Source: Actinomycetospora termitidis (GTDB lineage Bacteria; Actinomycetota; Actinomycetes; Mycobacteriales; Pseudonocardiaceae). Taken from it: a stretch of DNA of 64,000 nt. The stretch is from assembly GCF_030286555.1 (NCBI RefSeq), contig NZ_JASVWF010000001.1:930001-994000 (forward strand), given 5' to 3'. The notes under the pieces are model-generated. The model was not told where the DNA came from, did no database searches, and worked only from the letters and a program-made list of their open reading frames with translations. Position 1 is the first letter of the stretch, and each line of letters opens with the position of its first letter. Both the position numbers and the translations under genes were made by a program. Shown here piece after piece: positions 1-8,971 of this stretch.

Positions 1-547
1 GCGGGATGCCGGCGGAGTGCGCGACCTCGGCCAGCGCCTCGACGTCGGTGACCTCGCCGGACGGGTTGGTGACGAGCTCCGCGAACACGAACCGGGTCTT
101 CTCGGTGATCGCGGCCCGGAAGGCCTCCGGGTCGTCCCCCGCGACGAACGTCGTGTCGACGCCGAAGCGGCGCAGCGTGACGTCGAGCTGGGTGACGGTG
201 CCGCCGTAGAGGCTCGCGGCGCTGACGACGTGGTCGCCCGCCCCGGCCAGGCAGGCGAAGGTGAGGAACTCCGCGGCCTGGCCCGACGCCGTCGCGACCG
301 CCCCGAGCGCACCCTCGAGGCTCGCGACGCGCTCCTCGAAGGCCGCCACGGTCGGGTTCGCGATCCGGCTGTAGATGTTGCCGTACTTCTGCAGGGCGAA
401 GAGGTTCGCCGCGTCGGCCGTGTCCTCGAAGACGAAGCTCGTCGACTGGTAGATCGGGACGGCGCGGGCGCCGACCGACGAGTCGGGCACCGCGCCGGCA
501 TGGACCGCGCGCGTCGCGAAGCCCCAGGGTCGTTCCGCCTTCTCCAC
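1..547 (-). CDS. metY: O-acetylhomoserine sulfhydrylase-like PLP enzyme, N-terminal part
   Basis: The 182 visible residues match the N-terminal part of the Cys/Met-metabolism PLP enzyme family, which forms homocysteine from O-acetylhomoserine and sulfide. Visible signatures are GFATRAVHAG near the start, PIYQSTSFVF, YSRIANPT (phosphate and substrate contacts), TASGQAAEF and ELVTNPSGEVTDV. The PLP lysine lies beyond the window edge, so catalysis cannot be checked. The GTG start has no clear Shine-Dalgarno, but a TAGAAC hexamer sits 7 nt upstream, fitting a leaderless transcript; a second in-frame GTG lies 30 nt further upstream. Family assignment is strong; the choice between metY and related gamma-synthases is less certain. 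Confidence 0.85.
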   Translation of the reverse strand, partial: MEKAERPWGFATRAVHAGAVPDSSVGARAVPIYQSTSFVFEDTADAANLFALQKYGNIYSRIANPTVAAFEERVASLEGALGAVATASGQAAEFLTFACLAGAGDHVVSAASLYGGTVTQLDVTLRRFGVDTTFVAGDDPEAFRAAITEKTRFVFAELVTNPSGEVTDVEALAEVAHSAGIP

Positions 548-599
548 GATCGCCGTTCTACACGCCCGGTCCGACACCGTCAGCCCGGGCGATGCGACG

Positions 600-1190
600 T
601 CACCGCCGGACGGCGTGGGCGGCGAAGTACTCGTTCGACGGCCGCTGGAACAGGAAGACGAGGTAGCCGATCAGCAGCAGCCCGGCGAGGACCTGCAGGA
701 TCGCGCCCGATCCGCCGGCCGCGACGGGCAGCGCGCTGACCAGGGAGGCCGCGCCGGTGCCGAGCGCCCCGAGGATGCCCAGCCCGGCGAGGATCGCCGT
801 CGTGATCCGCGCCCAGGTCGCGCCGGCGCGCACCTTGAGCCCGAACCAGGCGAACAGCGCGACGAACACGATGGTCACCACCAGCCCGACGATCGACGCG
901 ATCCCCGAGGTCGACTCGACGGCCTGCAGCATCTGCGGATCGGCGGGCAGGCCGAGGCTCTCGAAGTAGGCGGCGTAGTCGGCCGCCGTCGGCGGGAACA
1001 GCACGCCGAGGACCTGGCCGACGAGGTAGAGGGCGAGGGCGGCGAGCCAGAGCCCGAACGCGGTCCGTACCGACGAGGGCTCGGCGGGCGGCGCGCCCCA
1101 GCCGGGCTGTGGCTGCCCGTACTGCGGCGGGGGGTACGGCGAGCCGGGACCCGGCTGCTGCGGGTCGGAGGGTCCGAACGGTGCGTTCAC
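600..1190 (-). CDS. proline-rich N-terminus, four-helix membrane protein
   Basis: A 196-residue protein with a Pro/Gly/Gln/Tyr-rich cytoplasmic head (about residues 1-40, with PYPPPQYGQPQPGW-type segments) followed by four hydrophobic segments near 44-66, 97-120, 127-150 and 162-182, ending in a basic tail. This layout is common in actinobacterial membrane proteins of unknown function, where the proline-rich head may mediate interactions (inference). It lies just upstream of the metY-like gene in the same direction, 52 bp before that start. I do not recognise a defined family and assign no function. The start codon is GTG. Confidence 0.75.
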   Translation of the reverse strand: MNAPFGPSDPQQPGPGSPYPPPQYGQPQPGWGAPPAEPSSVRTAFGLWLAALALYLVGQVLGVLFPPTAADYAAYFESLGLPADPQMLQAVESTSGIASIVGLVVTIVFVALFAWFGLKVRAGATWARITTAILAGLGILGALGTGAASLVSALPVAAGGSGAILQVLAGLLLIGYLVFLFQRPSNEYFAAHAVRR

Positions 1191-1205
1191 ACCGCGTAAG
1201 CTAGA

Positions 1206-1319
1206 TCACTCGGCCGCTTCCTGGGTGGCCTTCTCGCCCGCTTCGCCCTGCTCGTCGAGGATCTCCTCGCGGGCCTGGGCGATGAGGCTCCGTACGGTGT
1301 CGTCCTGCGGCTCGGTCAT
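1206..1319 (-). CDS. small acidic helical protein (37 aa), hypothetical
   Basis: A short ATG-started frame of 37 codons encodes a highly charged, helix-prone peptide (MTEPQDDTVRSLIAQARE at its N-terminus, ending ATQEAAE). It fills the gap between the acyl-CoA dehydrogenase gene and the membrane-protein gene, on the same strand as both. Heptad-like spacing of hydrophobic residues suggests a short amphipathic helix. There is no strong ribosome-binding site and no recognisable family, so this could be chance; the charged, non-Arg-rich composition and its fit to the gap argue for a real gene. Confidence 0.45.
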   Translation of the reverse strand: MTEPQDDTVRSLIAQAREEILDEQGEAGEKATQEAAE

Positions 1320-1354
1320 GGACCGGGCATACCCGCTCGGGCGCATCCCACCCG

Positions 1355-2509
1355 TCAGTCCAGCCCGAGCCGTGAGGCGATGACCTCGTCCATGATCTCA
1401 TTCGTCCCGCCGCCGATCCCGAGGATCCGGGCGTCGCGGTAGTGCCGCTCCACCTCGACGCCGTGCAGGTAGCCCGCGCCGCCGTGCAGCTGGACGGCCT
1501 CGTTCACCACCCAGTCGCACGCCTCGACGGCCTGGTTCTTGGCCATCGCGAGCTCGGTCACGACGTCCTCGCCGGCCTCCCAGCGCTCGAACACGTCCCG
1601 CACGTACACCCGGGCCACGGACGCGCGTCGCGCCATCTGCGCGATGCGGTGCCGGACGACCTGGCGGGTCGACAACGGCGCGCCGAACGTCTCGCGCTGC
1701 GTCGCCCACGCGATCGTCAACTCCACGCAGCGCTGGGCGGTCGCGTAGGCCTGCACGGCGAGGGAGAGCCGCTCGGAGCCGAAGCGCTCCATGATCTGGC
1801 GGAACCCGCTGCCCTCGGCGCCTACCAGGTTGGACGCCGGCACCCGCACCTCGTCCAGCGAGATCGTCGCGGTGTCCGAGCAGTGCCAGCCCATCTTGCG
1901 CAGCGCCGTGCGGTGCACCCCCGGCCGGTCGGTCTCGATCACCAGCAGCGAGATCCCGCGGTGGCCCGGGCCGCCGGTGCGCACCGCCGTCGTCACGAAG
2001 TCGGCCCGGGTGCCGGAGGTGATGAAGGTCTTGGCGCCCGTCACCACGTAGTCGTCCCCGTCGCGCACCGCCCGCGTCGTGATTCCCGCGACGTCGGACC
2101 CGGTACCGGGTTCGGTGATCCCCAGCGACCCGATCAGCTCGCCGCGCAGGGTCGGCCGCACGAAGCGGTCCACCAGCTCGGGCGACCCGTGCAGCGCGAT
2201 GTGCGGTGCGGCGATGCCGTGGGTGAACAGGCCCGCGACGACGCCGCTCGACCCGCCCGCGAGGATCAGCTCCTCGGTCGCGACCGCCGAGTCGAGATGC
2301 CCGCCCTCGCCGCCGGCGGCCTCCGGGAAGCCGAGGGACAGCAACCCGAGCTCCCCGGCCCGACGGTGCAGCGCGCGCGGCATCGCGCCCGCGTCCTCCC
2401 ACTCGGCCAACGACGGGACGATCTCCCGCTCGGTGAACCGGCGGACCAGCGCCCGCAGCTCGCGACGCTCCTCGGTGTCCCACTCCGAGCGGGCCACGGT
2501 CGCCGTCAC
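1355..2509 (-). CDS. acyl-CoA dehydrogenase
   Basis: A 384-residue FAD-dependent acyl-CoA dehydrogenase that would introduce the alpha-beta double bond in an acyl-CoA. Family signatures in order: LGITEPGTGSDVAGITTRA (flavin and substrate contact region near 125), KMGWHCSDTATISLDEVRVP near 210, FGAPLSTRQ near 280, LHGGAGYLHGVEVERHYRDARI and the C-terminal IGGGTNEIM. The GTG start overlaps the stop of the upstream acyl-CoA ligase in a GTGA, so the two are translationally coupled and probably act in sequence: ligase activates the acid, dehydrogenase oxidises the thioester. Chain-length preference cannot be read from the sequence. Confidence 0.92.
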   Translation of the reverse strand: MTATVARSEWDTEERRELRALVRRFTEREIVPSLAEWEDAGAMPRALHRRAGELGLLSLGFPEAAGGEGGHLDSAVATEELILAGGSSGVVAGLFTHGIAAPHIALHGSPELVDRFVRPTLRGELIGSLGITEPGTGSDVAGITTRAVRDGDDYVVTGAKTFITSGTRADFVTTAVRTGGPGHRGISLLVIETDRPGVHRTALRKMGWHCSDTATISLDEVRVPASNLVGAEGSGFRQIMERFGSERLSLAVQAYATAQRCVELTIAWATQRETFGAPLSTRQVVRHRIAQMARRASVARVYVRDVFERWEAGEDVVTELAMAKNQAVEACDWVVNEAVQLHGGAGYLHGVEVERHYRDARILGIGGGTNEIMDEVIASRLGLD

Positions 2510-4020
2510 CGCGACACCGCCGCGGACGACCCGGCGAACTGCTCGCGCAGCACCCGTTTGAGCAGCTTCCCGGTCGCGTTGCGCGGCAGCTCGGCCACGA
2601 ACTCCACCCGACGCGGCGCCTTGAAGTGCGCGATCCGCTCGCGGGCGAAGGCGACCAGCTCGTCGGGATCCACCCCCTCGGAGGCCACCACCACGGCCAC
2701 CACCGCCTCTCCCCATCGCGGGTCGCCGACCCCGATCACGGCCACGTCGGTGACGGCCGGGTGCCGGTGCAGCACCTGCTCCACCTCGACCGGGTACACG
2801 TTCTCCCCGCCGGTGATGATCATGTCCTTCTTGCGGTCGACCAGGGTGACGAACCCGTCGTCGTCGGCGGTCCCGAGGTCGCCGGAGTGGAACCAGCCAC
2901 CGCGCATCGACTCGGCCGTCTCCTCCGGACGGTTCCAGTAGCCGGCGAACACCGTCGGTCCCCGCAGCACCAGTTCGCCGACCTCACCCGGCTCGACGAG
3001 CTCGTCGTCGGGACCCACCAGCCGCGCGTCGACGTGCAGGAACGGGCGCCCGACGGACCCGGCGTGCGTGAGGACGTCCTCCGCCTCCAGGAACAGCGCC
3101 GCGGGCGACAGCTCCGTCATCCCGAAGCCCTCGGTGAACGTCCACCCCGCCGCGAGGAACCGCTCGATCACGACCACCGGGCACGGCGCCCCGCCCGAGA
3201 TCGCCCAGCGCAGCGACGGGAACCGTCGGTCGTCCAGGTCGGGGACGCGCGTCAGCGCGGCCCACATCGCCGGGACGAGGAACTGCGTCGTCACGCCCTC
3301 GCGGGCCATGAGGTCGAGGAAGCCCGCCGGGTCGAACGACGGCACCACCACGACCGTCCCGCCCGCGTAGAGCAGCGGCAGCGCCGAGAGCCCGAGCGCG
3401 CCGATGTGGAACAGCGGCGCGGCGGCGATCGTCACGTCGGTCGAGGCGATCCCGGGCCCCGCGGTGCACAGGTTGACCGCGTTCCACAGCATGTTGTCGT
3501 GCGTGAGCACCGCGCCCTTGGGGCGACCGGTGGTCCCGGACGTGTACATGATCACGCACGGCTCGCCGCCCCGGTCCGCGGCCGGTTCGGGTTCCCGACG
3601 ACGGGTCGGGCCGGGATCGGTGCCCAGGTCCACCAGGGTGGGCGCCGCGTCGAGCTCCGCGACCGCGGCGTCGCCGAGCCCCTCGAAGGCCGTCGAGCGG
3701 ACCAGCAGCGTCGCCCCCGCGTCGGCCAGCACGAAGGCGACCTCGGCGGGCGCGAGCCGCATGTTGACCGGCACCGCGATCGCGCCGGTCCGCGCGACCG
3801 CGAACAGCCACTCCAGGTATGCGCACGAGTTCTCGCCGAGCAACGCGACCCGGTCGCGCGGCCCGACGCCGAGTGCCGCCAGGTCGGCGGCGCGGGCGGC
3901 GACGCGGTCGTCGAGCTCGGCGTAGGTGGTCCGCGTCCCGGTCGTCGCGTCGACGAGGGCCACGGCACGCGGTGACCGCTGTGCCCGGCGGGCGACCCAG
4001 GCCCCGATGCTCTCGTCCAT
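2506..4020 (-). CDS. acyl-CoA ligase (AMP-binding, fatty-acid type)
   Basis: A 504-residue adenylate-forming enzyme, the usual length for fatty acyl-CoA synthetases. Motifs: the P-loop-like IMYTSGTTGRPKGAVLTH near residue 155, GFGMTELSPAA near 290, GGWFHSGDLG near 370, DRKKDMIITGGENVYPVEVE (hinge) and PRNATGKLLKR with the catalytic lysine near 490. It converts a carboxylic acid to its CoA thioester using ATP. The ATG at 4020 follows a GAGGGAG ribosome-binding site; a longer frame upstream lacks coding character. It is coupled by a 4-bp overlap to the acyl-CoA dehydrogenase. Confidence 0.93.
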   Translation of the reverse strand: MDESIGAWVARRAQRSPRAVALVDATTGTRTTYAELDDRVAARAADLAALGVGPRDRVALLGENSCAYLEWLFAVARTGAIAVPVNMRLAPAEVAFVLADAGATLLVRSTAFEGLGDAAVAELDAAPTLVDLGTDPGPTRRREPEPAADRGGEPCVIMYTSGTTGRPKGAVLTHDNMLWNAVNLCTAGPGIASTDVTIAAAPLFHIGALGLSALPLLYAGGTVVVVPSFDPAGFLDLMAREGVTTQFLVPAMWAALTRVPDLDDRRFPSLRWAISGGAPCPVVVIERFLAAGWTFTEGFGMTELSPAALFLEAEDVLTHAGSVGRPFLHVDARLVGPDDELVEPGEVGELVLRGPTVFAGYWNRPEETAESMRGGWFHSGDLGTADDDGFVTLVDRKKDMIITGGENVYPVEVEQVLHRHPAVTDVAVIGVGDPRWGEAVVAVVVASEGVDPDELVAFARERIAHFKAPRRVEFVAELPRNATGKLLKRVLREQFAGSSAAVSR

Positions 4021-4093
4021 CCGACTCCCTCGTCGCCGCGCTGGGACCAGCACAACCTGCCCGCACGCCCGGCCGCCCCACAAGGGCGCCGGC

Positions 4094-4450
4094 TCACCGG
4101 GCGGCGCGCAGCAGGTGGACGAAGGCCCACGGCAGGCCGACCAGCACGGTGATCGCCCCGACGATGCCGCCGGCGAGCACGCCCGGCCCGAGGTCCCGGC
4201 CGACGGCGGCGGCGGTCGCGAGGCCGGCGGCGAGCGGCACCACCACGACGGCGGGCCAGACGAGGGTCCCCAGCCACTTGTCGGCGGCGCTCCAGCGCGG
4301 GCCGGCCCACAGCATCACCACGCCGGCGAACCAGCCGACGACCGGCACCACGAACCCGCCGGCGACCAGCAGCAGCACCGCGGTGACGGTGTAGGCCTCG
4401 CTCTGGGCGGGGCGGTAGGGGGTGGGGGCGTCGTGGGTCGTCATGGTCAT
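4094..4450 (-). CDS. small multi-pass membrane protein
   Basis: A 118-residue protein with an N-terminal hydrophilic stretch (MTMTTHDAPTPYRPAQSEAY) and three to four hydrophobic segments near 24-48, 68-88 and 92-112. The chosen ATG is preceded by GAGGAG at good spacing; a second ATG two codons downstream is an alternative. It sits between the acyl-CoA ligase and the two-component system on the same strand, separated by more than 70 bp on each side, and is probably transcribed alone. No family recognised. Confidence 0.7.
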   Translation of the reverse strand: MTMTTHDAPTPYRPAQSEAYTVTAVLLLVAGGFVVPVVGWFAGVVMLWAGPRWSAADKWLGTLVWPAVVVVPLAAGLATAAAVGRDLGPGVLAGGIVGAITVLVGLPWAFVHLLRAAR

Positions 4451-4573
4451 CGGTGCTCCTCGATCTCGTCGTCTCGCTGACACCGATCGACCCTGCTCGG
4501 CGCGGGCGCCCGGGCCATTGGGCGGAAGCACGGGATCCGGCCGCCGGCACCTGGCCGATCGGTCGAGGCGGGA

Positions 4574-5230
4574 TCAGCCGCGGCGGGCCAGCCCGGTCTC
4601 CCACGCCCAGACGGCGATCTCGGTCCGGTTGCGGGCGCCGATCTTGCGCTGGGCCGCGGCCACGTGGACCTTCACCGTCGAGAGGCTGATGACGAGGCGC
4701 TCGGCGATCTCGGGGTTGGTGTCCCCGGAGGCCACGGCCGCCACGACCTCGGTCTCGCGCCCGGTGAGCGGCTCGGACGGGGCCCGCGACGACGAGGGGC
4801 CGGGCGCGGCGAAGTGCTCCAGCAGTCGGGTGGTCACCGACGGGGCGATCATCGACCCGCCGTCCGCGGCGGCCCGGACCGCCTCGGCGAGCAGGCGGGG
4901 GCCGGCGTTCTTGAGCAGGAAGCCGCTCGCACCCGCCCGCAACGCCGCGTGGACGTTCTCGTCGAGGTCGAACGTCGTCAGGACGATCACCGGCACCGGG
5001 TCGGCGACGTCGGGCCCGGCCAGCAGCCGGGTGGCCTGGATGCCGTCGACGCGCGGCATGCGGATGTCCATGAGCACGACGTCGGGACGCAGCGAGCGCG
5101 CGAGGCGGACGGCCTCCTCGCCGTCGCCCGCCTCGCCGACGATCTCGTGCTCGTCGGCCTCGAGCATCATCCGGGCGCCGGAGCGCACCATCGGCTCGTC
5201 GTCGGCGAGCAGCACGCGGAGGCCGGCCAC
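4574..5230 (-). CDS. NarL/LuxR-type response regulator
   Basis: A 218-residue response regulator. The receiver domain (about 4-120) carries acidic residues D10/D11, phospho-acceptor D55 in VVLMDIRMP, and LLKN with the conserved lysine near 105. A LuxR-type helix-turn-helix follows (about 148-210: LTGRETEVVAAVASG, then ISLSTVKVHVAAAQRKIGARNRTE). It starts with GTG 4 bp after the sensor-kinase stop, so kinase and regulator form an operon and a cognate pair. Target genes are unknown; the downstream small membrane-protein gene is one candidate by position only. Confidence 0.95.
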   Translation of the reverse strand: MAGLRVLLADDEPMVRSGARMMLEADEHEIVGEAGDGEEAVRLARSLRPDVVLMDIRMPRVDGIQATRLLAGPDVADPVPVIVLTTFDLDENVHAALRAGASGFLLKNAGPRLLAEAVRAAADGGSMIAPSVTTRLLEHFAAPGPSSSRAPSEPLTGRETEVVAAVASGDTNPEIAERLVISLSTVKVHVAAAQRKIGARNRTEIAVWAWETGLARRG

Positions 5231-5234
5231 CTGA

Positions 5235-6500
5235 TCAGCCTAGTCCGGCGGTCCTCCGGTGCTCCGCGGTCGGCGTGTGGGGCAGCTCGGCCCGCACCCG
5301 CCAGCGTCCCCCGCCGACCGGTCCCGCCTCGAGCGTCCCGCCGACGGCGTCGAGTCGTTCGCGCAGGCCGACGAGGCCGTAGCCGGACCCGGGGGCCGGC
5401 GGGCCGGACCGGGTCCCGGTGTGCCCGTCGTTCACGACCTCGACCGCGAGGCGCCCGGGATCCGGCACGTCGACCGCGATCCGGACCGTCGTCGCGCCGG
5501 GCGCGTGCCGGCGGACGTTCGTCAGGGCCTCGACGGCGACGCGGTGCACCGTGGCGACGAGGTCGGGCGGCGGGTCGACGACGGCGGGATCGACCTCCAC
5601 CGCCGCGCCCCTCGTCGACGCCGCGGCCTCCTCCAGCGCACCCGCGAGGGTGGTCGCGGACGGTGGCATGGCGTCGAGGTCGCCGACGCCGTCGTCGCTG
5701 CGCAGCGCCCCCACCATCCGGCGCATCGCGGCGAGCGCATCGCCGCCGGTGGCCTCGATGGCGGCGAGCAGCTCCCGCGCCCGCTCCGGCACGGCCTCGT
5801 CGGCGGCGGCGACCTGCGCGTACATCGTCATGCCCGTGACGTGGTTGCCGATCACGTCGTGCAGCTCGCGCGCCACCCGGAGCCGCTCCTCGGCGCGGAT
5901 GCGGGCGAGATCGGCGGTCCGGCGGGCGGTGTCGAGGCTGCGCAGCACCACCCCGGTGAGCACCGGGAGCACCGCGATCACGACGACGGGTCCGAGGTCC
6001 CAGACCCGCAGCACCGGGCCCCCGTCGCCGTCGACCTGCGGGACGAACGAGCCCAGCGCGACGGCCACCGCCACCGCCACGGCGCTCGCGAGGAACCCGA
6101 CGACCGGGCGGGCCCGCCGGACCACCGCACCCAGCAGCACCGGGCCCGGCCCCATCTCGAGCATCCACCCCAGCAGCGACAACGGTGAGGGGCCGAGCGG
6201 CGCGGTGAGGCCGACCGCCTGGACGGCCAGGACGACGAGGCCGATCGGCACGGCCCGGTCGGGCCGCCGGTACCGGTGCAGCGCGCCCGTCGCGGCGGCG
6301 CCCACGAGGAGCAGCACCACCACGAGGGCGACCGGTCCGCCGGGCTCCAGGAAGGGCGGGCCGCCGTCGAACGCCCACAGCAGCGTGAACATCGTCGCGA
6401 ACACCGCGGCGCTCACCGGGTAGAGCACGCACTCCGCGACGAACGCCGCCCGCCGTCCCCGGGTGATCACCCCCGCGATCGTCACGCGCCGAGGGTGCAC
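5235..6500 (-). CDS. NarL-family sensor histidine kinase
   Basis: A 421-residue sensor kinase of the HisKA_3 (DesK/NarX-like) class. The first 190 residues hold about six transmembrane helices with little periplasmic sequence, suggesting a membrane-embedded or intracellular signal. The dimerisation domain has the phospho-accepting His at about 214 in RVARELHDVIGNH; the ATPase domain shows ALTNVRRHAPG (N box) and GYGLVGLRERL (G2). It partners the response regulator encoded 4 bp downstream. The GTG at 6500 is used here; an in-frame GTG six codons later is an alternative. Confidence 0.92.
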   Translation of the reverse strand: MHPRRVTIAGVITRGRRAAFVAECVLYPVSAAVFATMFTLLWAFDGGPPFLEPGGPVALVVVLLLVGAAATGALHRYRRPDRAVPIGLVVLAVQAVGLTAPLGPSPLSLLGWMLEMGPGPVLLGAVVRRARPVVGFLASAVAVAVAVALGSFVPQVDGDGGPVLRVWDLGPVVVIAVLPVLTGVVLRSLDTARRTADLARIRAEERLRVARELHDVIGNHVTGMTMYAQVAAADEAVPERARELLAAIEATGGDALAAMRRMVGALRSDDGVGDLDAMPPSATTLAGALEEAAASTRGAAVEVDPAVVDPPPDLVATVHRVAVEALTNVRRHAPGATTVRIAVDVPDPGRLAVEVVNDGHTGTRSGPPAPGSGYGLVGLRERLDAVGGTLEAGPVGGGRWRVRAELPHTPTAEHRRTAGLG

Positions 6501-6569
6501 CCGCGACCCCGGGGGCGCCTCGACCGGACGCCGGGGATCCCGGCGCCCGGCCTCGGCCGATCGGTCAGG

Positions 6570-7970
6570 TCACGCGGCGGCGCGCCGCCGCAGCGCCCAG
6601 TAGACCGCCGCCGACACGACGAACCCGACCTCGAAGGCGATGTCGCCGATCGTCGGGACCGCCTGCGCCACGAAGCCCGTGAAGGTCGTCTGGTTCGCGA
6701 ACAGCAGGATCGACACGACGATGCCCGTGAGCATCGCGATCGGGCCGGCGTGGTTGCGGTAGGTGGTGTCGAACAGCAGCTCCTCGCCGGAGCCGCGACG
6801 CAGCCACCGGTCGACGAACACGACGGCCAGCCACGGGCCGATCCAGTAGGCGATGATCAGCAGGAAGCCCTCGTAGGCGTGGCCCGCGTCGGCGAGCCCG
6901 AACAGCGCGACGACGAAGCCCAGCACCCCGAAGATCCCGACGGCCAGTGCCCGGCGCAGCGTCAGCGGGAGCCGGATGCCGAGCGCCACGAACGACATCG
7001 ACCCCGAGTAGATGTTGATCGCGTTCGCGGCGACCGCGCCGACCGCGATGCAGAGCAGGGTCAGCGCGGCGAGCCAGCCGGGCAGGTGCCCGGTGAACAC
7101 CCCGGTCGGGTCGTCGAGCGCGCCGCCACCGATCCCGCCGATCGTCGCCGAGGCCGCGCCGACGGTCTCCAGCACCAGGCAGGGCACGAACACCCCGAGC
7201 CCCGCGGCCCAGCCGACGGCGCGCGGGCTGGCGTCGGCGGGCAGGTAGCGGGTGTAGTCGGTGGCGTACGGGTTCCAGCCGGCCGCGTAGCCGAAGGTCG
7301 CGCCGACGGTGAGCAGGAACCCGGCGACGGTGCCCGCGGGCTGCCCGCCGGTCGGCACGAACGTGGTGTCGACCTGCGTCAGGATGACCACCGACGTGAT
7401 CGCGAAGACCACGCCGAGCACCGGCAGCACGACCTTCTCGAACCCGTGGATCAGGTTGTGTCCGAGCAGCGCCACCCCGATCTGCACGAGCGCGACGATC
7501 AGCAGCGCCACCCAGCCCGGCATCCCGGTCAGCGTCGAGAGCGCGAGGGCGCCGGACACGCTGTTGACCGCGAACCAGCCGATGCCGCCCACCACGGCGT
7601 TCAGCGCGGCGGGCAGCGCGTTGCCGGTGAAGCCGAACCCGAGGCGCGAGAGCACCATCATCGGCACCCCGGCCGCCGGGCCGCGGGACGAGAGCAGCCC
7701 GTGAGTCAGCGACCCCAACGCCGTCCCGACCAGGATGCCGAGGAACGCGCCCCAGAACGACAGCGAGAAGGCGCCCACCGCGAGCACGCCGACGAAGATC
7801 GTCGCGAACTCCAGGTTCGGCGAGCACCACGTCCAGAACAGCTGACGCGGGCGGCCGTGGCGCTCGGCGAGCGGGATGAACTCCGCCCCGCCGGGTTCGA
7901 CCGCGACGACCTTGTCGCCGTACGTCCCCTCCCGGAGGACGACGTCCGCTGGTTCCTCGATGACCGACAC
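6570..7970 (-). CDS. NCS1 family nucleobase permease (purine/cytosine type)
   Basis: A 466-residue transporter with about twelve hydrophobic helices, length and motifs of the NCS1 (cytosine/purine, uracil, thiamine) symporters: SPNLEFATIFVGV near residue 50, a glycine-rich LSRLGFGFTGNALPA near 110, GWNPYATDYTRYLP near 230 and YWIGPWLAV near 375. It would import a nucleobase with a cation across the cytoplasmic membrane. The GTG start has AGGGGG just upstream. Eight bp separate it from the 2OG oxygenase, and a cytosine-deaminase gene precedes that, so cytosine or a related pyrimidine is the likeliest substrate (inference from context). Confidence 0.9.
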   Translation of the reverse strand: MSVIEEPADVVLREGTYGDKVVAVEPGGAEFIPLAERHGRPRQLFWTWCSPNLEFATIFVGVLAVGAFSLSFWGAFLGILVGTALGSLTHGLLSSRGPAAGVPMMVLSRLGFGFTGNALPAALNAVVGGIGWFAVNSVSGALALSTLTGMPGWVALLIVALVQIGVALLGHNLIHGFEKVVLPVLGVVFAITSVVILTQVDTTFVPTGGQPAGTVAGFLLTVGATFGYAAGWNPYATDYTRYLPADASPRAVGWAAGLGVFVPCLVLETVGAASATIGGIGGGALDDPTGVFTGHLPGWLAALTLLCIAVGAVAANAINIYSGSMSFVALGIRLPLTLRRALAVGIFGVLGFVVALFGLADAGHAYEGFLLIIAYWIGPWLAVVFVDRWLRRGSGEELLFDTTYRNHAGPIAMLTGIVVSILLFANQTTFTGFVAQAVPTIGDIAFEVGFVVSAAVYWALRRRAAA

Positions 7971-7978
7971 GTGTCCCC

Positions 7979-8971
7979 CTACGGCGAGACGGTGATGGCG
8001 GCGAGCTTGTCCGCCAGGTAGTCCGCGGCCCGGACGGGCGGCGCGGCGGTGTGCCCGACGGGCGGGCCGAGGGACTCGACGACGGTGTGCGGGTCCAGTT
8101 CGTAGAAGAAGACGAGGCTCACGAGGTCCTCGTCCGGGGCGGAGGCCTGCGGTGGCAGCACCCGGTGCCGGGTGGAGCGCCAGCGCCCGCCGGTCCAGCG
8201 GGACAGGAGGTCGCCGACGTTGATCGTGAACGCACCCTCGACGTACGGCGCGTCCACCCACGACCCGTCCATGTCCACCTGCAGCCCACCGGCCCCGGGC
8301 TCGCGGTCGAGGACCGTGAACGTGCCGAAGTCGGTGTGCGGGCCGATGCGGAACTGGTCCTCGGCGGGCGGGCCCACCTCGGTCAGCGGCGGGTACCGGT
8401 TGACGTTCAGCGTGTAACTGGGGTGCCGGGTGTGTCGCGTGAAGTGGTCCGGCGCCAGTCCCAGGCCGACGGCGCCGATCTCCAGGAGCGTGTCCGCGAC
8501 GTCCCGCATCCGGCGCATGTGCGCCTCGAGCTCGCGCTGCAGCGCGGGGACCTCCGCCGGCCAGGCGTTCGGCGCGAACCAGACGGCGTCGATCGCCGGG
8601 TCGCCCGTGGGGGCGTCGGCGCCGACCGTCCACGACTCCTTCAGATCCGGCGGCCCCGCGACGCCCTCGGCCGCGGCGTTCGCCTCCGCACCCGGCCCGA
8701 GGTACCCGTGCCCGCCGACCGCCACCGCGTACCGCGCCTTGACCTCCGCGGGCAGGGCGAAGAACTCGCGCGCGGCCGCCCGGGCCGCGTGCCGCCCGTC
8801 GTCGGGAACGCCGTGCCCCGTGACCAGCAGGAACCCGGAGGTCCGCAACGCCTCGTCCAGGGCCTTCCCGACGGCGGGAGTGGTCCCGTCGGCGATGTCG
8901 ACGAGCGGGATCACTCCGCCGGCCGGTTCGGGCTCCCCTATCGGCGTGCTCCCCTCGATGCTGCGCCTCAC
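7979..8971 (-). CDS. 2-oxoglutarate/Fe(II) oxygenase, isopenicillin-N-synthase-like
   Basis: A 330-residue member of the IPNS-like non-haem iron oxygenases. The N-terminal DIOX_N domain (IPLVDIADG, GFLLVTGHGVPD) precedes the jelly-roll core with iron ligands H212 and D214 (IGPHTDFGTF) and H269 (STRHRVLPP). The usual Arg of the co-substrate RxS motif is not obvious: the corresponding segment reads DLVSLVFF, so 2OG binding may differ. The GTG start overlaps the deaminase stop in a GTGA. Placed between a cytosine deaminase and a nucleobase permease, it may hydroxylate a pyrimidine or nucleobase derivative; the substrate is inference only. Confidence 0.87.
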   Translation of the reverse strand: MRRSIEGSTPIGEPEPAGGVIPLVDIADGTTPAVGKALDEALRTSGFLLVTGHGVPDDGRHAARAAAREFFALPAEVKARYAVAVGGHGYLGPGAEANAAAEGVAGPPDLKESWTVGADAPTGDPAIDAVWFAPNAWPAEVPALQRELEAHMRRMRDVADTLLEIGAVGLGLAPDHFTRHTRHPSYTLNVNRYPPLTEVGPPAEDQFRIGPHTDFGTFTVLDREPGAGGLQVDMDGSWVDAPYVEGAFTINVGDLLSRWTGGRWRSTRHRVLPPQASAPDEDLVSLVFFYELDPHTVVESLGPPVGHTAAPPVRAADYLADKLAAITVSP

